Below are positions 10,188 to 17,347 of a stretch of DNA of 64,000 bases, piece by piece. Within the stretch, counting starts at the first letter, position 1. Each line of letters begins with the position of its first letter. The position numbers were made by a program, and so were the translations under genes. Source of the stretch: Flavobacterium sp. Sd200 (GTDB taxonomy: Bacteria > Bacteroidota > Bacteroidia > Flavobacteriales > Flavobacteriaceae); contig NZ_WUMN01000002.1 in assembly GCF_009826935.1 (NCBI RefSeq), positions 372,001 through 436,000 on the forward strand. The letters are read 5' to 3'. The notes beneath the pieces were generated by a model that saw only the letters and a list, made by a program, of their open reading frames with translations, was not told the origin of the DNA and did no database searches.

Positions 10188-10604
10188 ATGCTTAAAAATG
10201 TTTACCTCTGTGATGATGACCCTGATGATAGGGAGTTATTTCAAAACGCTTTGCAGCAAATAAGCCCTGACCTTTTATTAACCGCAAGTGGCGATGGAGA
10301 GGAACTGCTGCTCCAACTCTACGATTCCTTTTCCAGCCTACCTGATATTATTTTTCTGGATATTAATATGCCCGGAAAAGACGGACTTGAAACGCTGCGC
10401 GAAATCAAATCCCACTTGCATTTATACAATATCCCCGTAGTCATCTACAGCACAAGCTCCCAGTCCGATACTGTCCATGCCACCTATAGCCTGGGTGCGA
10501 AAAGCTATCTGGTAAAGCCCGACAGCTTCAATGTGCTGAAGAAGGCTTTGACAATGCTGATTGACAATCAGTCCACATCCACACCGAAGTTTTTGATAAC
10601 TTAA
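10188..10604 (+). CDS. Single-domain response regulator (CheY-like)
   Basis: 138 residues, essentially only a receiver domain. The acidic pocket DDDPDD lies at residues 9-14, the phosphoacceptor is Asp58 in IFLDINMPGKDG, and the conserved Lys is in SYLVKPDSF near residue 108. No output domain is present. The gene sits between mobC and the relaxase gene on the opposite strand, so it diverges from mobC and converges on the relaxase gene. No histidine kinase is in the window, so it would have to use one from elsewhere or act as a phosphate sink. Such stand-alone receivers are common in Bacteroidota conjugative elements, but their role is not known. Confidence 0.85.
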   Translation: MLKNVYLCDDDPDDRELFQNALQQISPDLLLTASGDGEELLLQLYDSFSSLPDIIFLDINMPGKDGLETLREIKSHLHLYNIPVVIYSTSSQSDTVHATYSLGAKSYLVKPDSFNVLKKALTMLIDNQSTSTPKFLIT

Positions 10605-10626
10605 TCAACTTTGGTCTGCGGCCGGA

Positions 10627-11907
10627 TCATTTGTTCGGCCTCTTACCTTTTCTCTTTTTACCTGAGTTTCCTTTAAGGGGATAAGGGACATAATCAGGTA
10701 ACTGTTCGGCTTGTGTAAGCACCTCCAAAATGCTAGCCTTTTCAGACTGTTGTTCCATCCTCTCGGTTTCTGCCGCCGAAGCCTCGCGAGGCGGTTGTAA
10801 CCTCCCTTTCAAAGGGGATGCATGGCCCGGCAAATGCTGCCCCTGCACCAAAGCAGGCTTACAGCGTTCCAATATAGCTTTGGCACTGTATGATTTACCC
10901 AGTTCACTGCCATTAAAAATGCATTTGGTCGTATGATCCACATAGGTGATCCCATAGACGGCACCACTATCGCTTTGCCGCAGCACAATGTGGATGCCTT
11001 GCCTATTGAGTGCAGCCATAAAGTCCGGCAGACTTATCTTTTCTCCCAAAAAAACCATGTCAACAGCATTGGTTACGCGGCTTCTGTAAGGAGTTCGTTT
11101 TACCTTGTTTGCGGCGTATTGGGACTCCAAAAATTTCAGGGTTGGTTTGTTGTAAAAGGAACTGGACTTGATGGGAATACCTATGGGCCTGCCTTCATCA
11201 TTTAATATATGGTAGAGCAGCCCACCCGATCTGAAAATCCTTGATCCTTCCTTGCCCTGGTCTGCTAACATGTTGTACTGCCGCAGGACGGCGTTGAGTT
11301 CTGCAAGGCTGGCATATTTATAATGGTTTAGCACATTATCCAACACCACCTGGATCGCTTTTTTTGAAGCTGTGCGACCATAGTTTACCTTTGCCAAACG
11401 TGCGGGCTCTTGCGTATTTTTAATGTTGTTTTTTTGTCCCTGTGCAGGCACCAGCCCGAACACTTTTTCGATCTCCTTTCGCGCCGGTTCCGATTTATTG
11501 ATACCCAGATGGTGCAGGCTGATTCGCTTGGCCTCGGCCGTTATATTAGTAGTGACCAAATGCAGGTGTGGGTGCCCTGCATCGTTATGCCGGTATACTA
11601 GAAATGGCTGGTCTCCAAAGCCTATTTTTTCCATATAAGTTTCAGCTACCTGCATCATTTTTTCATTTGGTAAATCACCTTCGGAAGGATCAAAATTGAG
11701 CGAGATGTGTACACTGTTCACCTTGACATCTTCGCGCAGCTGCAACTGTTTTACAAGCCGGTTCAGGCGTATATTGAGTGAAGTTTTTTCCGGGTCAAAG
11801 GGATAGTTACCCGCGCCAATTATTTCCGCTTTGCCTTCCTTAACCTTGTTCTCATTGTAGTTGAAAATCCGGTGAATGGAACGCCCGGCCTTAATCACCG
11901 CAACCAT
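10627..11907 (-). CDS. mobB: Conjugative relaxase (MobB-like)
   Basis: 426 residues. The metal-binding histidine cluster HNDAGHPHLHLV (His107, His112, His114, His116) is motif III of MOB-type relaxases, and the N-terminal SIHRIFNYNENKV region holds the probable nicking Tyr17. In Bacteroidota elements of the CTnDOT type this role is played by MobB, which nicks oriT and stays attached to the transferred strand. The C-terminal third is variable and basic, ending SGKKRKGKRPNK. The start overlaps the upstream accessory gene by 13 bases, so the two are translationally coupled. Confidence 0.9.
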   Translation of the reverse strand: MVAVIKAGRSIHRIFNYNENKVKEGKAEIIGAGNYPFDPEKTSLNIRLNRLVKQLQLREDVKVNSVHISLNFDPSEGDLPNEKMMQVAETYMEKIGFGDQPFLVYRHNDAGHPHLHLVTTNITAEAKRISLHHLGINKSEPARKEIEKVFGLVPAQGQKNNIKNTQEPARLAKVNYGRTASKKAIQVVLDNVLNHYKYASLAELNAVLRQYNMLADQGKEGSRIFRSGGLLYHILNDEGRPIGIPIKSSSFYNKPTLKFLESQYAANKVKRTPYRSRVTNAVDMVFLGEKISLPDFMAALNRQGIHIVLRQSDSGAVYGITYVDHTTKCIFNGSELGKSYSAKAILERCKPALVQGQHLPGHASPLKGRLQPPREASAAETERMEQQSEKASILEVLTQAEQLPDYVPYPLKGNSGKKRKGKRPNK

Positions 11908-12284
11908 GATTCAGAGACCTTTTGCACATGCTGCTTAATGCCTTCGATCTTGTTATAAAGCGTGTGCTTTTCCACCTCAAAAGTCATCAGCCATGTCCTG
12001 AATTCCGGAAGTCCTTCCAGGGTATGAAGGCGTTTAACGGCCTGGTTGAAATTGTTGCCAATGGCGTTAAGTTCCTGCCTGAGTCGTGCCATTTCGATCA
12101 GCTGGTCATCCTGCGCGGCATTGCGGTAAATAGTTACCAGCGGCTTTTCCAGCAGGCAGTGCCTAATAAAATCACTGAGCTTATTACATGTAGATGCCTT
12201 ATACCGACGCTCGATTTGCGTGTACTCCTGCGGTGTCACCCTGAAGATCACGCGCCTTGTCCTTTTTGAATTTTCCTTTTCCAT
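11895..12284 (-). CDS. mobA: Relaxosome accessory protein (MobA-like, ribbon-helix-helix)
   Basis: 129 residues from the ATG at 12284 (a GTG just before it is less likely). The N-terminus, RVIFRVTPQEYTQIERRYK, matches the ribbon-helix-helix/MobC-plasmid fold that binds oriT beside the nick. The middle ARLRQELNAIGNNFNQAVKRLH is the conserved core found in Bacteroidota mobilisation proteins. It would help the relaxase open oriT. The gene overlaps the relaxase start and lies just downstream of the hairpin-rich non-coding region that I read as oriT. Confidence 0.85.
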   Translation of the reverse strand: MEKENSKRTRRVIFRVTPQEYTQIERRYKASTCNKLSDFIRHCLLEKPLVTIYRNAAQDDQLIEMARLRQELNAIGNNFNQAVKRLHTLEGLPEFRTWLMTFEVEKHTLYNKIEGIKQHVQKVSESWLR

Positions 12285-12287
12285 CAC

Positions 12288-12712
12288 ATCATCCTTTAAT
12301 CCATATTCAAATCCCTTTGCTAAAGATCATCACGAAATTCCCTTTCGCTTTATTTCACATTGCATACGCTTTGCACATCGTATCAAACCCCGCCCCCGAG
12401 TTCCGAGGATTAGGGCGGCAAGATGTCCGGTGTATGACACCGGTTCATCTTGCCGTTTGCTGTAACGGGCAAACTGATCCTAAGCCTTTTAGTGGTTTCA
12501 AATGTAGGGCAGTCAAGCAGAAAAAACCTAACCTATACGAATTTCGAACAGCATGTTAACCACCGAATACTGGTCAATTGGAAGCCTAAATACGGATGTC
12601 TGTCACTGAAACTAAAATTCAGTTCTGTGATACACACTAATAATCGTAACCAAAACATGCGTATATTTCCGTGGCGGTGGCGAGATTTTTTCAACTATTG
12701 TCATGATAACTT
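12288..12712. other. Intergenic region upstream of mobA, candidate oriT region
   Basis: 425 bases between the divergent mobA and Crp-like genes. It holds a GC-rich core from about 12390 to 12475 with two overlapping inverted repeats, described separately, inside otherwise AT-rich DNA. This is the usual place for oriT in Bacteroidota elements. No open frame in it has support. Confidence 0.6.
12416..12474. repeat. Nested inverted repeats, candidate oriT/relaxosome site
   Basis: CGGCAAGATG at 12416-12425 pairs perfectly with CATCTTGCCG at 12446-12455. Inside it CCGGTGT (12427-12433) pairs with ACACCGG (12437-12443) around the loop ATG, giving a 40-base nested hairpin. A second repeat shares its edge: GTTTGC (12455-12460) and GCAAAC (12469-12474). 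The position right upstream of mobA-mobB fits oriT; the nick position cannot be read from sequence alone. Confidence 0.6.
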
Positions 12713-13279
12713 ATGAAACAGATCCGTGAATATTTCGAATCCACCTCCCTTCTTTCAGACAGAGACTGGGAGTGCTTTGCATCGATGCTTACCAGATCAG
12801 AATATCCCAAAAAGCACCTCTTACTAAGCAAGGGAGAAACGGAAGGCTATCTCTCCTTTATTGAAAAAGGTATTGTCCGTATGTTTATTCCTAAAGAGTA
12901 CGATGACCTTACATTTGGTTTTAGTTTTGAAAATAGTTTTACCAGTGCCTATGACTCTTTTCTAACCCGCCAGCCTTCGGTATACAGCATTGAAACACTG
13001 GCATCGACCACCTTATGGAGAATCTCTTTCAAAGACCTTCAAAAGATATACGAACAGACCGCAGTTGGGAACTTAATTGGCCGTAAGGCAAGCGAAGAAC
13101 TCTTCCTTAAAAAGAGCCGCAGGGAACTTTCATTATTGAGTGAATCAGCAGAAACACGCTACCTGAAACTGTTCACCGAGCAGCCTGAATTAGTCAGGCA
13201 GATCCCATTAAAATATATTGCTTCTTATATAGGAATAACCCCTCAGGCATTAAGCAGGATAAGGAGGCGAATTTCTTAA
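12713..13279 (+). CDS. Crp/Fnr-family transcription regulator
   Basis: 188 residues. The first 120 residues form a cNMP-binding-like beta-barrel (LLSKGETEGYLSFIEKGIVRMFI), and the C-terminus has the short helix-turn-helix YIASYIGITPQALSRIRRRI typical of Bacteroidota Crp-like regulators. The Arg-Arg at the very end is the usual terminus. The ligand pocket lacks the canonical cAMP-binding Arg-Ser pair, so the effector is unknown. Together with the next gene (51 bases away, same strand) it resembles the common Bacteroidota pair of Crp-like regulator plus DoxX-like membrane protein. Confidence 0.85.
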   Translation: MKQIREYFESTSLLSDRDWECFASMLTRSEYPKKHLLLSKGETEGYLSFIEKGIVRMFIPKEYDDLTFGFSFENSFTSAYDSFLTRQPSVYSIETLASTTLWRISFKDLQKIYEQTAVGNLIGRKASEELFLKKSRRELSLLSESAETRYLKLFTEQPELVRQIPLKYIASYIGITPQALSRIRRRIS

Positions 13280-13330
13280 CCTGGGTTCATTGTATCTTAA
13301 GTAACATATACCAAACTTTGTCCAAAAAAA

Positions 13331-13783
13331 ATGAAACCACTACTCGTTTTGCTTTGCTTATTTGGACTGTCCCTGGTCGCTACCGCGATGTTGTGGGGTA
13401 CGTTAAATTTTGCATTTTCGGGCAAGGCCGCACTTGCCGGAATGCTCCTGTTTACCGCTTCTGCGCATTTTGTTTTTACCCGTGGAATGACAATGATGGT
13501 TCCAGCATTTATACCATATAAAAAGCAGATAGTGCATCTGACAGGTGTCCTGGAGATTGCCGGGGCAGCAGCACTTTTTATATCCCGCATTAGCATCGTT
13601 ACCGGCTGGTTGCTGATCGCTTTTTTTATTGTATTGCTACCTGCCAATATATACGCTGCCATTCATCACATAGACTATCAAAAGGGTTCCTATAACGGTA
13701 AAGGATTATCTTATCTATGGTTTCGGATTCCGCTGCAACTCTTTTTCATCTTCTGGACCTACTGTTGGGTAATATTGGGCTAA
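13331..13783 (+). CDS. DoxX-like small membrane protein
   Basis: 150 residues with four predicted membrane helices (about 3-22, 33-51, 66-86 and 93-112, plus a final hydrophobic segment near 130-148). The pattern AGMLLFTASAHFVFTRGM, then PYKKQIVHLTGVLEIAGAA, is typical of DoxX/DoxD-like proteins. Relatives are linked to redox stress, but a biochemical role here is not shown by the sequence. It sits 51 bases behind the Crp-like regulator, which probably controls it. Confidence 0.75.
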   Translation: MKPLLVLLCLFGLSLVATAMLWGTLNFAFSGKAALAGMLLFTASAHFVFTRGMTMMVPAFIPYKKQIVHLTGVLEIAGAAALFISRISIVTGWLLIAFFIVLLPANIYAAIHHIDYQKGSYNGKGLSYLWFRIPLQLFFIFWTYCWVILG

Positions 13784-14259
13784 CTTTTTGCTCGTGTAAC
13801 CAGGCATCGAAATAATGTATAAATTCAAAGTTCACTGTAGAGGCACGACAAATCTCGATTGTGTAGGTTTATCAGCAAATAATCCACCCATCCCATTAGG
13901 CCTGTCTACTGATGATGGTCAATATCAATTGAAAAACAGTGATAGATCTTCTGGCAGCTGAAAGCTGGCATCGATACAGGACAGATCCTCTTTGAAGGGG
14001 GCACATACTCGGGACAGCAACCATACTAATCAATTTAGTCCGCAGAGTTATTTCTTTAGAATTTAACTTTTTATTACAAAAGTATTAACACGCGTGCCAA
14101 GTAAAGATCACTAAATTTGATTGAACCTTCATTTGTTACTATTATTGGATTTCCGCATGGCGAAAGGGTCTGCAAGCGTTGTCAGATCCTTAACCATGCA
14201 GGATAACTTAAATTTTTCCGTTTTTAGTTGTTAGTCATCTTACGATTCGTTTGTATAGG

Positions 14260-14280
14260 GCCTCTTTATGAGGCTCTTTT
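14260..14280 (+). terminator. Terminator-like hairpin without a nearby gene
   Basis: GCCTC (14260-14264), loop TTTAT, GAGGC (14270-14274), followed by TCTTTT. The nearest plus-strand gene ends 480 bases upstream, so it may end an unannotated short transcript. Confidence 0.45.
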
Positions 14281-14470
14281 CTTAAGCAATAAATAGTTAG
14301 TGGTTTAACAACAGATTAACAAAATAAAAATTATCAATTGTTATTTTTACGACACATAAAGAATCATATTGAAATCAACCAAACCTTTATTTTTACTAAA
14401 GTTGAAATTTACTTTTCATTATTTAGTTGGGGCCATCAATAAATCCGATAAACTTTTTTACCATCGCTAG

Positions 14471-14500
14471 GAGCCTGCCATGTGCAGGCTCTTAATTTTC
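14471..14500 (+). terminator. Terminator-like hairpin without a nearby gene
   Basis: GAGCCTGC (14471-14478), loop CATGT, GCAGGCTC (14484-14491), followed by TTAATTTTC. It lies 690 bases beyond the last plus-strand gene and 95 bases ahead of the next, so it may end a small RNA transcribed from the AT-rich stretch before it. Confidence 0.55.
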
Positions 14501-14594
14501 TACTAATATTACTGTTGGAATTTCGAACAGGATACCTATCTGCCGATCAGCTATTTTTGTTTAAAAAATAAGGTTCAATTAAACACTTGAAATT

Positions 14595-14885
14595 ATGTTG
14601 ACAAAAGATGATGCTGCACGGGTATTTGATACAATGTTAAGTATTCCTGGTATGAATGAGATGGTAAAGATTGACCTGAAGATTTCGAGGAAAAACGTAT
14701 TGCTGTTAAATCAGGTAATAGGGCACGGCCTGAGCGCCGAAGGAGGCGAAAAAGAAGCAGGGCTGCTCTCAGCTATTGCTAAGGAAAACCTACAGGAACT
14801 GAAAGACATTGCGCAGGAATGCCTGCAAAAAGCGGGACTTATAGAGTTCAATGAAAAGATAAATAGCCTCGGAAACTCTAAATAA
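14595..14885 (+). CDS. Small helical ICE-associated protein, function unknown
   Basis: 96 residues, all-helical in appearance and without a signal peptide. It begins MLTKDDAARVFDTMLSIPGM and ends in a charged helix (ENLQELKDIAQECLQKAGL). I do not recognise a named family. It lies alone between the mob block and the LytTR gene, with its own terminator immediately after the stop. The position between mob and tra modules suggests an element-related role, but nothing in the sequence defines it. Confidence 0.7.
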   Translation: MLTKDDAARVFDTMLSIPGMNEMVKIDLKISRKNVLLLNQVIGHGLSAEGGEKEAGLLSAIAKENLQELKDIAQECLQKAGLIEFNEKINSLGNSK

Positions 14886-14901
14886 CTGATCAAGTTTTAG
14901 C

Positions 14902-14934
14902 AAAAGGCAGCTGTTCACCAGTTGCCTTTTTTTT
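14902..14934 (+). terminator. Rho-independent terminator
   Basis: AAAAGGCA pairs with TGCCTTTT, extended by CTG/CAG around the loop TTCAC, followed by further T residues. It follows the 96-aa gene by 16 bases. Confidence 0.8.
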
Positions 14935-15120
14935 GAGGCTTTACCTGCTATCTACTGAAACTGTACCAAGGTGGCCATTGCCTCCAATGCATTACGGCGT
15001 TATTTTAGGTTTAATCATCGAAAATGAGGAAACCCGTAAAAATATTTACACCGGCTATTGTACATTGTCCGCAACCCCAAAAACATCGGTTTTTATAACG
15101 TAATAAAACCAATGTCACCC

Positions 15121-15954
15121 ATGAAAACAGTTCATTATCGCAACCGCAAACTCCGCTTGATCGCGGCTTTCACAGCTTCTTTTTATATCCTCTTTCATGG
15201 CCGTCCCTTTGACATTTACCGGGCATTTACATCCGTTAGCTTTTACATTGCCTTTGCCGTTAGTTTCGGTATAGGGCTTTTGCTGGTCTACGCCATACAC
15301 CGCGCCACGCTTTGGCTCGACACCAGATGCAGCTGGAGAGAAAGACCTATTGAACGAAGCCTCATGCAATTTACCCTTGGCATACTCGCACCCGCAATCA
15401 TCGACCTGCTTTTGATCTCTATATATTTCCAGGCATTGGGACAGGATGTACTTAATAATGGGTTCCTGCTCATCGACTATCCGGTAATCGTATTCTTTAT
15501 TATTCTACTGAATGTTTACTACCTCATACACTACCTTTTGCTGTCCGAGAGTCATTTCCCGACAAGTCAGAAAACTGAATTAACTCCAATAGAAAAAAAG
15601 CAGGATAGTGGTCAAAGCAACAGCAGGCAGGGACAATTTGTGCTGTATTACCAGCGCGAAGGGAAACAGGTACGGGCAGTAATTAATCTGGGGTCGCACT
15701 ATCTACTTAATACCACTATAAATTATATTATCCACGAAAGTGATGACCGAACATTGTGCCAGATCAACAGGCGTATGATCATTAATTATGAGATAATTGA
15801 CACCTATCAGCAAGGAAAAAACAAGACTTCTCTGACGATTAAAATCAAACCTGATTATTTAAACCAGATGGAAAATTTGCTTCACGACAGTCTCCAGGTA
15901 ACAAAAGATAAAAAGGAGGCATTTCTTCGCGGATTTTATGATCACTATCAATAA
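15121..15954 (+). CDS. Membrane-bound LytTR transcription regulator (copy 1)
   Basis: 277 residues from the ATG at 15121. I chose this start because it aligns with the start of the second copy at 28558; an in-frame ATG lies at 15112 and the longer frame opens with TTG. Four membrane helices fill residues about 12-150. The C-terminal 100 residues form a LytTR DNA-binding domain: LNTTINYIIHESDDRTLCQINRRMIINYEIIDTY, with the family's INRRxIIN core. It is thus a membrane-anchored regulator that would sense a signal in the membrane and bind DNA directly. Directly downstream (15962-16080) are phased repeats with LytTR-like half sites. Target genes may include the MauE/DUF6520 pair that follows. Confidence 0.82.
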   Translation: MKTVHYRNRKLRLIAAFTASFYILFHGRPFDIYRAFTSVSFYIAFAVSFGIGLLLVYAIHRATLWLDTRCSWRERPIERSLMQFTLGILAPAIIDLLLISIYFQALGQDVLNNGFLLIDYPVIVFFIILLNVYYLIHYLLLSESHFPTSQKTELTPIEKKQDSGQSNSRQGQFVLYYQREGKQVRAVINLGSHYLLNTTINYIIHESDDRTLCQINRRMIINYEIIDTYQQGKNKTSLTIKIKPDYLNQMENLLHDSLQVTKDKKEAFLRGFYDHYQ

Positions 15955-16449
15955 AATTAAACCGTTATCCCGCATCTGTACTCGTTGACCCGCATCCGCC
16001 AAATTTTATTTATCAGGTTTATTTACCTTTCAACGATAAATTTCGTTGACTGGTATCTTTTATCCGTTGACTCGCATCCCAAGGAATAAAAGCTATTGAC
16101 TTTTAAACCATTACAGAATACATTTATATCAAACTCATCAACTGCATGCATTAAGTTGAACCCCGAACATAATTGCTTACCTGATCAATAAGCAAAAATG
16201 TAATGGGATTTCAAATGAGTTCGTTGGCTAGTCAATTGTAGTTTTCAAACACGGTTATAAGGTGCATTTAAAATGTAGCCTTTCGATGCGCAACAATTAA
16301 AGAAATAACTTCAATAATTGGATATTTTCTAATCTTAGGCTTATACCATTTTGAGGCGAATTGGCGTCAAAGCAGGTTGATTTTCCTGTTGGAAATCTCT
16401 TGAAGCAAGCCTATTCCACATTCAATGTGAACCAATTCAATCTACTGTT
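15955..16449. other. 495-base intergenic region with phased repeats
   Basis: The region between the LytTR gene and the MauE-like gene. Its first 125 bases hold four CGTT-containing repeats (next entry). The remaining 370 bases are AT-rich, with no supported open frame. It probably contains the promoter of the MauE/DUF6520 pair. Confidence 0.6.
15962..16080 (+). promoter_or_regulatory. Candidate LytTR operator: roughly 20-bp-phased repeats
   Basis: CGTT half sites start at 15963, 15983, 16044 and 16065: CCGTTATCCCGCATC, TCGTTGACCCGCATCC, TCGTTGACTGGTATC and CCGTTGACTCGCATCCC. The pair spacings are 20 and 21 bases and the gap between pairs is 61, about three such units. An inverted half (CAACG, 16031) forms a palindrome with the third site. 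LytTR domains bind pairs of half sites of the form (T/A)(A/C)(C/A)GTTN(A/G)(T/G) two helical turns apart, which fits. Confidence 0.55.
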
Positions 16450-16908
16450 ATGATGGAAAATATTATCCGTAAGAAGCAGCCGCAACAGCTTTCTTACAAA
16501 GCCAATGAAAGGTTGGTGTTTATAATTACTTTGATAGGCATTTTCTTGTTTTTATATACCGCTTATTCAAAAATAGCAAATTACCAATCGTTCAAAAATG
16601 GTCTCTCCAAACTTCCCATACTGGAGGATTACACTGGCTTTTTAGCCTGGCTTATCCCCGGAAGTGAGATTATCATCGCGGTGCTGATGTTGATACCTAA
16701 GACCACTAAAACAGGTCTGTGTGCTTTTACGGCTTTACTGATTGTATTTACCAGTTACTTAATAGCCTTGCTATTATCCGGCACGAAGCTTCCGTGTTCC
16801 TGCGGTGGGGTTATTCAAAGCCTGAATTGGTCACAACACCTTTGGTTCAACCTTGGCTTTATTGCCCTTGGTTTAACTGCCATCTATTTAAGTCGAATTA
16901 AAAAATAA
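16450..16908 (+). CDS. MauE/DoxX-like redox-associated membrane protein
   Basis: 152 residues with four membrane helices (about 22-42, 61-84, 90-112 and 128-148). The CSCGGVI motif near residue 117 and the LFLYTAYSKI segment in helix one are typical of the MauE branch of the DoxX superfamily, whose members help form disulfides in exported proteins. Here the likely client is the small cysteine-containing exported protein encoded 16 bases downstream. A second Met codon three bases on is an equally good start. A plausible partner is the TlpA-like thioredoxin protein on the opposite strand. Confidence 0.8.
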   Translation: MMENIIRKKQPQQLSYKANERLVFIITLIGIFLFLYTAYSKIANYQSFKNGLSKLPILEDYTGFLAWLIPGSEIIIAVLMLIPKTTKTGLCAFTALLIVFTSYLIALLLSGTKLPCSCGGVIQSLNWSQHLWFNLGFIALGLTAIYLSRIKK

Positions 16909-16924
16909 TATAATTCATTATCGT

Positions 16925-17212
16925 ATGAAAAATTTACACAAACTTGCTTTTGGACTGCTGGTAGCAGTTCTTGCTATCGATTTTAGCGCTTTTACTAATG
17001 CTCCACACAAACTTGTTGGGAATTGGTATACTATCAATAGTTCTTCTGGTGACGTACTGCCGAGTGATGATGAAGCGCAACTTTTCACGAGTTATGACCC
17101 TGATTCTTCACAAGAGAACCAACCTAACTGTGGAGGTTCTATTAATGTTTGCGCAGCGGAATTCGCGAATGGTACCGGCCAGCCGCCAACTGCGTTTTCA
17201 TTAAGAAACTAA
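16925..17212 (+). CDS. Small exported protein, DUF6520-like
   Basis: 95 residues. It opens with a signal-like stretch (MKNLHKLAFGLLVAVLAIDF) and has two cysteines in CGGSINVCAAEF, the pattern of the DUF6520 family that in Bacteroidota often follows a MauE-like gene. The mature part is about 70 residues, acidic and Ser/Asn-rich. The two cysteines could form one disulfide. Function unknown. It is the second gene of a two-gene unit with the MauE-like gene and ends at a strong hairpin terminator. Confidence 0.75.
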   Translation: MKNLHKLAFGLLVAVLAIDFSAFTNAPHKLVGNWYTINSSSGDVLPSDDEAQLFTSYDPDSSQENQPNCGGSINVCAAEFANGTGQPPTAFSLRN

Positions 17213-17221
17213 ATTAGCAAA

Positions 17222-17272
17222 GGGTAAAGCTTGACTCATGAAACATATTTCAAGCTTTACCCCTTTATTTTA
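17222..17272. terminator. Rho-independent terminator with a 13-bp stem
   Basis: GGGTAAAGCTTGA (17222-17234) pairs with TCAAGCTTTACCC (17250-17262), followed by CCTTTATTTT. It ends the MauE/DUF6520 unit. Confidence 0.85.
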
Positions 17273-17347
17273 ATGCTGTAAATAGTATATATGCTTATTT
17301 GATATTATTTTAAGCATCAAAACTTTCTTGTCCGATTATTAAAATAA

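Larger units (their letters stand above)
13784..14594. other. 811-base intergenic region with two terminator-like hairpins
   Basis: No supported gene. From 13815 to about 13961 there is a 48-codon open frame (MYKFKVHCRGTTNL...) followed by coding-like sequence in another frame up to about 14030, which may be a decayed gene. The remainder is AT-rich and contains two hairpins followed by T-rich tracts (14260-14280 and 14471-14500), each without an upstream gene on that strand. Small RNAs are a possible explanation. Confidence 0.5.

Noticed and set aside
11437..11445. TTTGTCCC match to the tRNA-Leu-side hairpin as a left attachment site
   Set aside because: Only eight bases match, and it lies inside the relaxase gene. 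Chance is likely.
13815..13961. 48-codon open frame
   Set aside because: No family is recognised, and coding-like sequence continues in another frame. At best it is a remnant.
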